Part shown: in pieces, positions 43,301-56,005 of the stretch
Position numbering within the stretch: the first letter of the stretch is position 1
Layout: every line of letters begins with the position of its first letter
Program-made: the position numbers and the translations under genes
NCBI GenBank assembly: GCA_004764695.1
Contig: SMSO01000037.1
Location: forward strand, 2,611,837-2,675,836
DNA from: Schizochytrium sp. TIO01
Taxonomy: Eukaryota; Sar; Bigyra; Thraustochytrida; Thraustochytriidae
Length of the DNA: 64,000 nt
Direction of reading: 5' to 3'
The notes under the pieces: generated by a model
What the model was told of the DNA's origin: nothing
Database searches by the model: none
The model's input: only the letters and a program-made list of their open reading frames with translations

Positions 43301-45373
43301 CGCATGCTTGCCAATCAATGACCATTCTACGACTTGAGTTTGACCAAGCAGAAAAAATCATCGATTCGATCACCGAGTGAGCAATTTCACTCCGAGCGAA
43401 GGATATTCGCCTGATCGGTACCTGAACAAAGACCCGTCGTAGTCGGCCTTTGAGTCCGTTTCTTTCATTCAAAGCTAGTAGATAATGGCTAGCAAATCCT
43501 AACAGCAATGCAAAACGAGGGGGATGTCCTTTGGTGGGGAGTACCTTTTAACCTGCCTTTTCTAGCGCGATGAACATAACTTTATAACAAGCTCAGGCGA
43601 GATTGGATGTCCTCTAAACCTCAACAACGCCAGACAGAACACCAGACACGAATAACTTCCACAGCAGAAATTATATCAAGTTTCCTCTTATAAGCAAATC
43701 CTTGTATACAACAATAAGACCATTATCGCTCGCTGCAAAATCCACTTTGTAGATATTCATTCCGCCAGGTCACACCATCTCCAAGAGTTCTCTATAGCCC
43801 CAACTTTCCTCTAGATACCTCGATGAAGTCGAAAACACTAGATAATTCACGCGATTTACTCCAAAGTCCAATCGAAATGAACGGCTAGTTTTGTGTTTTC
43901 TTCCCTTTCCAGCACAACGTGACCTTGGCCTTTTCAAGTTGCCGTGGATTTCGGCAGCTCGTACAAGCAAAAATAAAGTAAGACGATGGCCGCAGGCTCT
44001 GAGGAAAGATTCGATCGACGTGCGAGACCTCCAGCCGGGCTTTGCAGCCTCGCTTGCGGCGGGCGCAGGACACGCTCGACGTCTCAAGCGAGTGGTGACC
44101 GGATTTGGAGCGCACGGAGCCGCGGTTTGCACTCGCTGCGGGTTCCTCCGGTTAGTTCTCCTGTTTGAGTGCTATGCCGTTGTATAGTACTCTCAAAAGG
44201 CCAATAGAAAAACTATCTTCTTTGTAAAAGGAACAAAAACGTTTTCGATCTCGAGGAGAGAGAGGGTAAAGTCATATTATAAGAAATAGAAAGACTTTGA
44301 AAAGAAAACTTTGAAACGCATTTAAACAGAGTTCTCTCCTTCTCTCTTTTTTTTTATTTTTTAGAAGGAAATAAAAAGGAACTTGAGAGATTAGTATATA
44401 GGTAGGCAACCCCTAGCGGAGCAAAGAAGAGTGTCTGCCTTTTCGAAGAGCCCTGGAGACAGCTTCAAAGAGAGCTTTTCGCCGCATCAGCGATTTACTT
44501 TCAAGGTCCAAAATGGTGATTTCGAAGAGTATCCCGGAAACCCACCCTGAAGGGAGTAGAGAGTAGAGAGCTTGGGCTCCGAGCCTCTCCTTCAAAGAGG
44601 TTATTTGAAGCGAGCACCTACGAAGTTTCAAGATCAGAAAAAGACTATCAAAAAACAAGATACCGTCATCGAACTAGGACCGCTGTCTACTTCTGAACCC
44701 ATCTCCATTTGACGAATCCCCTATCTACTACACTGTTTGTTGTTGTCTTGGGTTTAACCCGAATGGCTGCTTTTGCTGGAGTTGAAGAAGCGGCTCTTGG
44801 CGTTCAAGATCGCCAGAGCCAAGCCCTGTCGAAGCTCGCCGTGGCCTTCAGGACTTGAACGCTCAGGGTAGGAGCCGAGCGTGGCAGCTCTGGTCTGGTG
44901 CGAGTCGCAGCGCATCCCTCCGGAGAAGAAGAACGCGCGAGAGAGAGACAAGGAGTGGACTCGAGGGCCTCAAACCTCGGCCCAAACTTGAAGAAAGAAG
45001 AAGGAAAGAAGGAAAGAAAGCAGAAACAGCCCTTGGAAAAGAAAAATCCTCAGCCGGCCCAAAACTTTTTTCCTTTTTCCTTTTCTTTTGTGACGGAGAA
45101 AGAAACATGAAAAACCCATTTGGGGGAAAAGGAAGTGAGTGTGCTCGAATTCAAAAACTTCTGCAAGAAAACAGAAGAGGGAGGAAGGCACAAAGAATGA
45201 AGAGCCAACTCGAGTGTTTTGCGGCCCATTTCACTGCTCTACGAAGCGAATTGCACTCCAGTGCTTCTGGCGCAGTGCGTTTCTCGCCCGATCGGTCTCC
45301 GTGCGGACCGCTTCGATGCTGGTCCGGCGGATAGGCCTACTTATGTATGGGGGACCTATGAATCGATCGAGAG

Positions 45374-45392
45374 ATAGACAGACAGACAGATA
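45374..45392. repeat. (GACA)n microsatellite
   Basis: Four GACA-type units followed by GATA variants. Confidence 0.6.
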
Positions 45393-45789
45393 GTTTGATA
45401 GATGGATTCATCCGCAGTGATTGATGGTTGATGTTTTCATAGCATGGACTTGAGCGAGTGAACTTGGCCAGGAACAAGTGCAAGTGAGCGGGGGCTTTCA
45501 GATGGTCTCGATAAGGATCGCGCTCCAGCTCGCGCACAAGCCTCATCTTCAGCAGGCTTTGCTATCCTCGGCTCGGATCGCAGCCGACTTTGAACAGAGT
45601 GCAATAGCTAGCTCGAGATGGGAGCCTTCATGGCGATAAACGAGATGGATTGATGAACTTCGAGCTTCGAACTGATTGAACTTGCTCAAAGCGAACCAAC
45701 TGGAATGCCTCGGAGATTGAAGTGAGCAAATTGAGCGCGACATAGGATCACCAGATTCCAGAACCAGTTGCTCTCAAGGCACAGCTGCG

Positions 45790-45826
45790 GCACAACAGCT
45801 GCTGCTGCCGCTGCTGCTGTCGCTCG
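45790..45826. repeat. Short CTG-rich tract
   Basis: Imperfect CTG/CCG triplets. A similar, longer tract lies at 55206-55272. Confidence 0.6.
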
Positions 45827-47134
45827 GGGTTCAAAGACGGTCTGCCGAATCACAAAGCCAGTTGTATCCATCCAGGTTTCAAAATCTGCCCATCCGCCAA
45901 CGAATCACTGATCGTCGTTCTCACAGTTGTTCACGATCCGTGCGAAGACTGCCCAAGCCTTGGAAACCTGTCTCAGCATGGAGTTTCTGAATTCCATTCG
46001 ATACCTGCCTGCCAAGCTGGAGCGAAGCGAGGATTCTAACATCGCCAACGTCGTCCACTGCTACTGCATTTTCAAATCTAAAGGTCAAAACAATCGAGGC
46101 AATCTCGGCTGTTCATCTGGGCTTGACTTGATTAACTAGTCTGGGGGCTTCTCCTCGTTCCACGCTGATTGAAGGAGAGCATAGATCGTGCAGGACGCTC
46201 AGCGGGGCTGCCGGGGACCGCCTCGCCATAGAGGGAAGAGCTCGAGACCGAGATCGGCAGATCGTTGACCCAATTCAAATTTGGTCATCGAAGAAGTCAA
46301 ATCTCCAAATTTGAAAATAGCTTCAACTCCAAGGCAAGAACGAGAAAAGAAGAAGAAGGAAACCAAGTAAGCGAAGTATGTCACTAGGGGAGTACTATCC
46401 TAAACATAAGGGTGACACACTAACCGTGAGAAGCTTTGTTTTTCTTCTTTTTGTTTAGAACTATTTTTTTCTTCAATTTTCTTCTCATCCTCTTCGCTTC
46501 TTTCTGGTCTGACTATAAAATTAATTTATCCTTGCCCTAGGATGCTTCTTTGTACAATTTGACAGATGAAATCACATTCAGGTACTCGCTTCATGCACCC
46601 TTGCGGTGGTGCTCTCTCTATCTCCTTCCAGAGCCAACGAACACCAGAACCGTGAAAAGCTCGACTTCTCTCGAGGATCCGAGCAACGAGATGAAGCATG
46701 GTAAATCTTAACCTCCCAGCTATCAGACGATCCTTCATGTGGCTTCATTGCAGTCTGTTCTTCCTTTTCTCCGCATGTTTGGTTTCCCCTTCCAGGTCAC
46801 ATGTAATATTGCCACACTAGAGCACCGCCGACTCCTCAGCGCGTCAAGATTAACATATCAGGCCATTCGCTGACTTCAATGCTTTCCTCGACCGCCCTTT
46901 CCGATGCCTGTGTCCCCATAATCATGGTTTGGTGCAGCACCATGAAAATGAAGCATCGCGGTGCAGGAAATCGAAATCGCGAGAAGAGTTTCTTTTTGGT
47001 CTTTCTCTGAGTTTTTAGGCGAAGCTCCTGTTCCCCAAAGTTTTGTGGCTGCGCCTGCGCAACGATGGCCTTCTATGCTCACCCAACCGAGCAGTCGAAG
47101 CTGCCGCGCTCAGAGAGTTTCTTTATATTTAAAA

Positions 47135-47178
47135 AGAAAAAGAAAAAAAAGAAAAAGAAGAAGAAGAAGAAGAAGAAG
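47135..47178. repeat. A-rich then (GAA)n microsatellite
   Basis: AAAAAG units turn into about eight GAA triplets. The lysine-only open frame over it is a low-complexity artefact. Confidence 0.8.
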
Positions 47179-47781
47179 TCAAAAGTCCTTTCTTCGCTCA
47201 CTCAGCTCAACCCCCTCTGGGTTCGGCGCAGTCACTCGCGGCCCGTCCGCAACGCTCCTACCCGCAGCTGAAAGCACTTCTCCTTTCCTTCAAAGCTGCA
47301 CATCAGCTGTGGGAGCTTGTTCTACGGAGAGCCCAGCTTTCATCTCTGAGCTACAGCTTTCCCAGCCGCCTTCGCTGCCACATGGATGAACCATGGGTTG
47401 CGTAAATAATGTCAACTCAAGGGCGATTCAGCGCGCTCGCGGCGCCGTCTTCCTAGTGCTGCGAGCGCACGCCTTCCTCTCTTCACTCTTCATACTTCTT
47501 TAGACCTGCCTTTTCCCGTGGCTTCACATGAATTAATGCATAATTAATGCATGAATTAATGCATGAATGAATCACTGATTGAAATTAACGCTGTCCACAT
47601 CAGTGGTCTTCGAGGATGACACGATTTGTTGACTTTTTAGCACTGGTATGTTAATCTTTCCATCATTTTCTTACTTCTAAAGATGAATAGAATATTGAGA
47701 ATTATAAATTGGCCATTGTAGTGCAGTACATTACCTACATATTTCAAAGTGACCTGAAAGAACGGAAATGACCTTTTATTC

Positions 47782-47810
47782 CATTCATTCATTCATTCAT
47801 TCATTCATTC
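47782..47810. repeat. (ATTC)n microsatellite
   Basis: Seven clean copies of ATTC. Confidence 0.9.
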
Positions 47811-48507
47811 GTACCTGGAAATTGAAAAGCACGCAAGTTTCTCCGAGGTCTCATGATGATCTAAGCAAGCCAACCTGTAAAGTAAATAGAATAAAAGAAA
47901 GCAAATTTAATTTTCAAAATAAAACGAATGATGATTCTGATCTCGTTCTATGAAAATATTTTAGCTTTGAAAATAAAAATATAAAGGGCACAGTTTCAAC
48001 ATGAAAGTCAGCGCATCGCTGCGGCTTTTTTTGCCACTGGCGCTGCCGATACCGCTCCATTCATGTGGAAATCGCCAATCGTTCAACAGCTAAACCGATG
48101 CCATCGAACTGTCTTACGGAACAGGACCGTTTTCGCTGTACCGCCATGGCTGCTGAGCGAGAGCAGCAGAGGTTTCGCAGGTCGGTCCTCCTCGTGGCTG
48201 TTTTTCTCGTAGAGGCAACTTGGGAGTGCGCCCTTAATAAGTTCTCTCTTCTCAACCATTGGACCCTACAATGCTAAAAACGAGAATTATTATTTTTATG
48301 GGATTCTTTGTACCTTTCTTTAAAAGATAAAGTTATAACAAATACTTATATTCTCAGTTCCTTATTCCTTCTTCTATAAAAGAAGGTACCTTTAAAATTT
48401 CTATCTTTGAATGGAAAGAACTTAAAAAAGTAAAATAAAAATTATAAAAAGGTCTTAGTTGTCATATATTTATGAAATTTTGAATTTAACATGCATAGAA
48501 AGGCATG

Positions 48508-48530
48508 TTTTTGTTTGTTTGTTTGTTTGT
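48508..48530. repeat. (GTTT)n microsatellite
   Basis: About five copies of GTTT. Confidence 0.8.
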
Positions 48531-48963
48531 TATTGTCGACTTTTTTGAAAAAAAGGAAAGAAAAGAGGTTGTAATCATAATAAAAGGTGGGTGACTGTGT
48601 CTCGATCGCATCTTTCCATTGAAGTCTCGTGAAGAATATGATTATAACCGTGGCAGATTGCATCTTTACGGCCTTTTGCAATTTGCTATGAAGATCAGGA
48701 AGTCTAGATCATCAGCCTGCGGTCTGTCTCAAGATCCTGATGCGTCTGTGGCCGTCTGCGAGCTCCATATCCTGTGAAGTAGTTCGGCCCTGACGAACCT
48801 CGAGCTATCAGTAGAAAAAGTACAGAAATACAGAAACAAGTGATTGAATTCTTGAGAACCCAATCTTGAACGAAGCGCCCTCGAGGACACCGTAAAGTCA
48901 AATCCTCAAGCAATCGGCAGTCGTAGTACCTGCTACCACCCGTTATCCCAGGCTCTCTGATGA

Positions 48964-48987
48964 GTTAGTTAGTTAGTTAGTTAGTTA
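48964..48987. repeat. (TTAG)n microsatellite
   Basis: Six copies of TTAG. The unit resembles but is not the TTAGGG telomere repeat. Confidence 0.8.
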
Positions 48988-49056
48988 CCTCTGAAGATCC
49001 AGGAGAACTTGAAGAGTCCAAAAGATCTCCAGGTCAACATTTGCATCCATTCTCTC

Positions 49057-49166
49057 AAACAAACAAACAAACAAACAAACAAACAAACAAACAAACAAAC
49101 AAACAAACAAACAAACAAACAAACAAACAAACAAACAAACAAACAAACAAACAAACAAACAAACAA
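49057..49166. repeat. (AAAC)n microsatellite, the longest in the window
   Basis: About 27 uninterrupted AAAC copies, then variants (AAGC, AGGC, AAAG). The apparent open frames here (TNKQ or CLFV repeats) are artefacts of the array. Confidence 0.95.
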
Positions 49167-50229
49167 GCAGGCAAAGAAGCGGGCAAGCAAGCCTTTTCCT
49201 TTCCTTTTTTTTCAAGGAGACTTGAATAAACCTAACGTTTCGCCGTGACCTAGCCAGGCCCCCTAGCACCGTGCTATTGGCACTAACACCTTTGTCGGAT
49301 TCTGTTTACTTTAATTCAAAAATAAATCAACTCTTTGCTTCTTCTTTTATTTTAAAACTGAAAATAGAACTTGAAGGTCTAATAATATACTTCTTGCTTA
49401 GTTTCCGCGTTTGTATACAAATTTTAACATTTGAAAAGAAATTTGAATTGACTCTAGAGTAGACCAGTGATTCTTTTCCTTCTCTTCTCTCTTCTCTTCT
49501 CTTCTCTTGAAGGCCGTCAGCAGTACGTCAGCCACGCGCTGCTCAGTGCCGACGGGTCTAGTCAGCAAGAAAGCGAAACAATTCGAAAGCAATGCCTAGA
49601 CGAGCCAAGACAAGGCCAAGCTCGCCCCCACGGCAGCAGCGGAGACACGCCTCGACCCAGGAAATGTATTACGAATGCTCGGCCAACAGACGGATCCTCT
49701 CGCTTTCAGAGCGAAGAAAATGAATAAGGAAACCTCGAGTTTTGGGTTCGAAAACCTCAAGTTGAAGCTGAGTTCAAGAACTTGAGGAACTCGAGGTTCG
49801 AGGAGCTCGCTGGCAAAACCATCCGCTGGCACCGAAGGGGAGCAGAGGCAAGAGCTGGCTGGCTAGCTCTGGACAGGGAGGATCGTGGACGGGGACGAGA
49901 AACGACCCAAGCCAGGGGCAACGCATTCGTGATTCCTCGGTGATCGATTGGGGCGTGGATTTTTCAAATTTCGATGACCAAACCAGATCCAGGAGCTCCA
50001 ATCCAAGCTCCCTCGCGAAACAGGCTGTCGATTGATCGAGAGGTAACGAGCCTTCGCCAACGGTAGAGGCAGCTCAACAGCAGGGGTTTTCTGGTGGTAG
50101 ATTGGCCCTGAATTTGAATGAACGCCTCCTCGTGACGATTTTTAGATCTAAAAGAAAGAAAGCCTTCCTGTGCCGCTCGATCGCCAAGGAGGCGGCCTGT
50201 AAGGGCCTGCTCGTGCTTCCGGTCTCTTC

Positions 50230-50250
50230 CTCGCTCGCTCGCTCGCTCGC
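50230..50250. repeat. (TCGC)n microsatellite
   Basis: Five copies of TCGC. The same unit recurs at 51239-51274. Confidence 0.8.
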
Positions 50251-51238
50251 AGACTCACAGAGTGCGTGCCTGAGTCGACTCCACGCAGCCCAGCTCCAGC
50301 TCCAGCCGCCCGCCAGCTCATGATAATCGCCGTTGTCATCAATTGATTGATGATTTATCAATCGTGATTCATGACGCTCTGTCTATTCACACGAGCTTGC
50401 TCGTCTGGTTGCTGCTCGCCTGGTTGCTGATCGCTTGCTCGCTTGTTTGTGCTGTCGCAGGCCATCATCGTTTCGTTATTTCACGACGATCTGCAGAAGA
50501 GATGCGAGCAGAGCTCCCGCTCGGTACTCTGGAGAAATCTGCGGTTCGCAGCTCGTCACCACAAGCACACGAAGAAGCGGCGTGTCTTTCGTCCCATGAT
50601 CGTCATCACCGTGGATCCCCCAGACCCGACAGACGAGCAGCAATTCCCACTCCCTGGTCACCACTGCCATCTGTTGATTTCTCCTGAGGTGGTAGCTTCC
50701 CCGCGAGCGGCCTTGCCCTCGAACTTACTGTCGTATCCGCCGCCTCAACTCGGCTCTGCGTTAAACCAGAACTTCACGTTGGAGCCACTACTTATCTGCC
50801 GCGACAGCAGTGGTTTCTGCTGTTCAGAAGGTACCGGCGACGCCCTGGATGGAGGCCAAACTTTGGAGGAAGAGCATACATAGTCTTGAAGAGATGAAGA
50901 AGTCCTTCGATCAGTCGAACTCGATCCAGGGAAACCAAGACTTCTTCGTTTGAAGCTCCCGAGGCAGGATGATGATCTACGCGAGAGCTCACAGCCTCCC
51001 TCGGGCAACTTCGAAGGAAAGCGAGCTCGAATCATCATCATCGCAGCAATCGACGCGGTCAGTCCTTCCTCCTTAGGGTTCATAGCGATCTCGTTCTGAC
51101 TGATAAGGTGACGATGAATTAGGAGCCTTCTGGAGCCCACTTGAACACTTTGAAAGAAAGCAAGAATGCAAGAATGCAAGGATGCATGCAAGAAAGAAAG
51201 CAAGAAGCGACTTGAGCACGTTGGATACGAGAGATTGA

Positions 51239-51274
51239 GTCGCTCGCTCGCTCGCTCGCTCGCTCACTCGCTCG
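51239..51274. repeat. (TCGC)n microsatellite
   Basis: About nine copies of TCGC with one TCAC variant. Confidence 0.85.
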
Positions 51275-51889
51275 TTCACCCGTTTGCAACCTGGGAGGAG
51301 GATGCATTGTAGCCCCGCTTAAACCTCTGCAGCAACGAAAACGGAGAACATCTCAAGGTATCTTAGATATCTCTCTATCTACTATCTATGTATCTACTAC
51401 CGGCGTCTGAGTCGGTGCACTCCTGGATCTCTTCTTTGGCTGTCTTGGCAGCCGAAAGCCTCCTAAATCCACCCTTCATGCAGAGAACTTCGTTACTTAC
51501 GTCAACATCTATGTTCAATCACAACTCAGTAATCACTCAATTAAACTTTCTCGTGGATTGTTTTCCTTTAGTTTGAAGAAATTGATCTCCTTCAAGTACA
51601 TATATAAAAGTCAAAACTATAGACTGTATGTAACCCCTGTTGTTTCTTGCAACTTGGAGTTTAACAATGATCTGCAAGCGCCAATGTCCTCTGACTGGTT
51701 GCATTTGCATGGCATGAGGCCGTCCAAAACGTATCCGCCCCATACCTCCTCGCAGCTTTCCGTCCATCTCGCATACGCACGCCGAGGCACATGCCGAGCC
51801 TCGAGAGCGGCGTGCAATATCTTCTTGACATTCAAGAAACGAAGTTTATGTGGAGCATCATCGTCGCATCATCATCATTCTGCAAGAGC

Positions 51890-51957
51890 ACATACATACA
51901 TACATACATACATACATACATACATACATACATACATACATACATACATACATACAA
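51890..51957. repeat. (CATA)n microsatellite
   Basis: Sixteen to seventeen perfect copies of CATA. Confidence 0.95.
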
Positions 51958-53736
51958 ATTGCTCTCTCTGGTAAAACCTACTGCATCTATCGATGAAAAC
52001 CACCCACCTTGAAGCAGCTTTTTCTAAACCTCAACTTTAATCCGAGCTTTCAGCTTTCAGAAGAACGGCAGCCTCCCTCGACTCCCCGTCTGCCGTCACG
52101 TTTCTGCACAACCCTCCCTCCAAGCGAGGAGGTCGGAGCTTGAGCCGGGAAACCAAAGACGGAGCAGGGCAGAGGAGACCCTTCCTCATCGAGCGAATGA
52201 AAGCGTGCATCGAGCGAGGGAGCGAAAGAGTCCAAAAGCACGCGGAGAACAACTCGAAACAGTGGCCTTTCTATGCTTTTTAGCCAAGTTGTTTTCATCT
52301 CGTTTCTTTCCTTTTGCAAGGGAAGAGGGAAGGCAGAAGTTTTTACTTTGTCTTACGTTTAATTAAACACGTAAAGCTTTACAGTCAATATATTTACATA
52401 GCCAAGAGTTAATATTTTTAAAGTTTATAAAAGCATTAAGTCATAGCTCGAGCAGGCTAAGACAGAGATGCTATTACAAGTCTATTGCACGAGGTGGTGG
52501 GGACTCTTGATAAAGGTACCCATCAGAATAATGAGAAGTGCAGCAGTAGTTTGAGAGAGCTTGCATTTACGTAAGAATAAGCGTCGCCAAGCAGAGGCCA
52601 AAATAACCATTCGAACAGATATTATGTGAGGGTCTGACCCTCGTCCACGTAATGTGAAGGATATATGAGGTAAGCAAGCTTTATGTCCGATAAGATGAAC
52701 AACACAGAAAGCTTTCGATTGGAAAACAGTTATTTTCATTACTATTACTTAATAATAATTATTATTATTATTTCTTTTTCCTCGAAGTGGTAACTAACTA
52801 GAAAGTAGAAGAAGACTTTCAAGTCAAGCAAGCTAGGAACAGTAGAATGTGTCCCCACCGAGGGGATCACAGGCGCCTCCTTTGCAGTCTGCGTTCCAAA
52901 ACCAAATTTCTTTAACATCTATTATACCCCCTTAAAGACTGGGACTACCCATGAAGCATTGGTGTGTGGTAGGGGTGCCGAAGAAATGCCGGCAAATCTT
53001 AATCACGATAATGGGCCGCGGGAAACGAGACTCGAAAGGTAAAAAGAAAACATATGCTTTTTTTCTTCTCTCCTTTTTATTCTTTCCCCTTTTCTCTCAA
53101 CAAAGCAGGGGGGAAGGTGGGCGACTGACAATTTCTCTTCTGTTGTTGGTGTTTTCACTCTGCTTTGTTTTCAAGTTATTCTATTCTAACCTAAAATGGG
53201 TTAGTAAAGTGATCGAGAGTGAGGAATCAATAATCAAAGTAAATAGTAAAGAACTGAAATTGCATTATCTTGGTCTATCCGTTCTTTTTTCGCTGCGTTG
53301 GGTGGGATGAACAGAACTATAAAGCATTCATTCGATATTCAAGTCCCCTCGAACAGCACATCATAAACTTGGCAAAGACGAAGCCCAAAGAAGGCAATGC
53401 AGCCAACCATACCCATAAGTATGCTTGCTATTCATTCGCGATGGTAGGTTTCTGTCGGCCTAGACAGACGACATTCAAACGACAGTCGCTCTCAGGTACC
53501 TGCCTACCTACCTCCTACCTTTTCAGAGGACTGTGAACCTGAATAGTATAAAGAAAAGTCACGGAATGAAGAAGCCAAATGCGGGAACCCTAGAACGAGA
53601 ACGAATGATGGTCAGAATGAATGAAGGACAGGAGAAACTTGATTGTTTACTTACCTGCTCATCTGCTTACTTGCTCGCTTGCGAATTGCAGAGAAGAAAG
53701 AACTCTCAGCGGGCTTAGATCAGTGGCTGCTAATTG

Positions 53737-53874
53737 AAACAAAGAAAGAAAGAAAGAAAGAACAAAAGAAGAAGAAGAGGAAAGAACTTTTGAGAGTCTT
53801 TCGTTTCGTTTCTTTCTTTCTTTCTGGCTGGCGTAATGAGATCAATCAATCAATCGACCAATCAATCAATCTCT
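53737..53874. repeat. Cluster of AAAG, TTTC and AATC microsatellites
   Basis: About six AAAG units (53737-53762), then four to five TTTC units (about 53805-53826), then AATC units with one CGACC break (53847-53874). The AAAG and TTTC arms are complementary and could pair. Confidence 0.75.
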
Positions 53875-54257
53875 GGGGTGGTGTGTTCCTTCGTACATGA
53901 CTAGCGATGTGGCGGAGAATCGAAGAGTAAGGGACGACGTTCCTCTGGACTCCGGGTACGGCTGACGAGGGAACCGAGCGCCGAATGAGAATGAAATGCC
54001 AATGTTTTATTTTATTCTTTAAGGCCTTTTTCAAATCAACAAATTCTTTGATTGCTTTTGGCCAACATGAGTCTGTTTAGTTGGATCGAAAGATAAATAG
54101 AAAGAACTGGCAGAAAGCGCTGCTAATAAAGGGCACACAGTCAATATGGTAGTAATACACTAACTCTTAGGTTTCGCCGAGGTTAGCTTTATCGCATTTA
54201 AAAAAAAAAAATAGATAAGAGAAAAAGAAGTCATGATGGAACGAGATGGAATGATAG

Positions 54258-54279
54258 TTTTTTTTTTTTTTTTTTTTTT
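54258..54279 (-). repeat. T22 homopolymer tract
   Basis: An uninterrupted T run, equivalent to a poly(A) tail on the minus strand. Confidence 0.85.
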
Positions 54280-55205
54280 CAAGAGGAACAAAAGTAAAAA
54301 TACTATTTTCCCATTCCAAAACACGGCAAGTGCGTGAAGTGGAGCGGGTGGAGGTTGAATGAAAGAGTGAGAAGTGAAAAGGAATGGAAAATGGAAAAAG
54401 AAGTGCGAAGTGAGAGATATGAGAAGTAGGCACCTCTCTTCTCCTCCTTCTTCTTTTTCTTTATGCTAATAACCAACGTCGCTCTGAATAATGAATAAGG
54501 CCATCAGTAGAATTTGTAGGTTCGGGGTACTTACTTAGCTACGCTACCTTCTTTGAGTGATTCATTGATAAATCACTCTTTGTTTAACTTGGTTTGAAAA
54601 ACTATTTAATAATGTAGAGAGATAATACTAATAGCTCCTTGGTGTTTTGAAGTAAGTAAGCCTTCAATAAGCTAAAGAATACCCGCTGGCTGCTGGTGTG
54701 TCCAAGCCATCGATGGTAAATTGAGCAAGTAAGCAAAGCTATCAAAGAAACCTAAACCCACCTTTTCTTGCGGACAGTAGTTGTCTTTTCGTGGCAGCCA
54801 GCAGGGATAACAAGAAGAAGTAAAGAGACTCATGTTTTGTGGCGTTCAAAGTTTTCAAGCTCTTTGTATGGCTTCGGTGATAAACAAGGAAACTAACTGT
54901 TTGGAAAGAAATAAAACAAAACAAATAAGAAATCATCTTCAAATCATTTTCTTTCTCGTTTGTTGTTTTTTTCGTCGTGAAAGAAGGTAGTAAGGAAAAA
55001 AAGAAGAATATGGATAAAATTACGGAGCAGGAAGAAAACCAAATCGAAAAGTGTCTTGGTTTTCTTTCTTTTACTTTTCTTTTGAAAGTGATTGAGAAAC
55101 ACTTCCTTCTGTAAATTTGAAAACGAAACAACAATTTCAAATCGCGCCATCGATCGCTCAATTCACTTCACTTCAAGTCCTTCGTGAGCAAAGCATATAT
55201 CGAAC

Positions 55206-55272
55206 AGCAGCCTGTTGCTGCCGCTGCTGCTGCTACTGCTGCTGCCGCTGTTGCCGTTGCTACTACTGCTGC
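55206..55272. repeat. CTG/CCG-rich triplet tract
   Basis: Imperfect CTG, CTA and CCG triplets over about 65 bp. It is open in all three forward frames (Cys, Leu or Ala runs), the mark of a repeat rather than a gene. Confidence 0.75.
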
Positions 55273-56005
55273 CAACCCGTGCCCACCAGCCGACTGCACT
55301 GCCTGCTGACGCTGAGAGGCCTGCGCCTTGGCTTTCACCACCAACATTGTCTTCGTACAGAGACCAAGGTCCTCTCATCGAAGACGACACTTCGTCATTT
55401 AGGCCTTCTTCTTCGTCTTCTTCTACACTCGGGGCGTGCTCTTTCTAAGCAAGCGCAGTGGTATCGGCCCTCCCGTTCTTTCCTCGAAGCCTTGTGGCCT
55501 TCGTTGAGCCCGTCTCAACTCGAGTTGTCTGTCTCTCGCCGTCCCTTTTGTCGGCAAACAATAGACCAACAACTTCATTCATCTTTGTTGACTTTGACGA
55601 AGCTCTCTTCCTTCTCTTCTTGTGCAGGCTTCTTGCTCGTACGCAAGCTAACATTGCTCGGGCATTCAGCTTGGGCTTGACCGAGTAGAACAAGCTTGCA
55701 CCAATTCCTTCTTTTCTTCTTGCATTGCTGTATTTACCGTTCCCAGGTTCTCTCTTTTTCATACATTCTCGTTTGTTCTTCTGCGCTTGTGGAGAAGTAA
55801 TCAGGGTACTCGTGGATCGTGGTTGTTTCGTCTATGGAGTCTGTCCCTACTTCGTGAAAAGGACGACAACTAGCAAACCCGAAGCGACTTCTTTATAGGT
55901 CGAAAAGAGCAGCTCTCTCTCGTCGTCAAATCAACATTACAATCTGTGGAACTCTTACGTAGAGAACGCCAGAGTATAATACCACACACATTCAAATCTA
56001 ACATT

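Larger units (their letters stand above)
33917..56005. other. 22 kb gene desert
   Basis: Between the channel and kinase genes I find no ORF above about 190 codons and none with a recognisable domain. The sequence alternates AT-rich DNA (for example 39480-39700 and 48280-48480) with GC-richer islets (40085-40270, 44880-45330, 47180-47480, 49500-50750, 51000-51300, 52050-52260). It carries numerous tetranucleotide microsatellites, one A42 tract and one T22 tract. Open frames in the islets are short, overlapping in several frames and low in complexity. Decayed elements or non-coding transcripts could hide here. Confidence 0.5.

Noticed and set aside
44855-45334. 159-codon plus-strand frame in a GC-rich islet
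   Set aside because: Lys/Arg/Glu-rich low-complexity translation, with overlapping frames of similar length on both strands and no domain.
48964-48987. TTAG repeat as a telomere remnant
   Set aside because: The unit is four bases, not TTAGGG, and it fits the many other tetranucleotide microsatellites nearby.
49009-49269. Open frames encoding TNKQ, CLFV or similar repeats
   Set aside because: They are translations of the AAAC microsatellite in different frames, not genes.
55117-55762. 187-codon plus-strand and overlapping minus-strand frames upstream of the kinase
   Set aside because: They run through a CTG-rich triplet tract, are open in several frames at once and carry no recognisable domain. 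Part of this is probably the kinase 5' leader.
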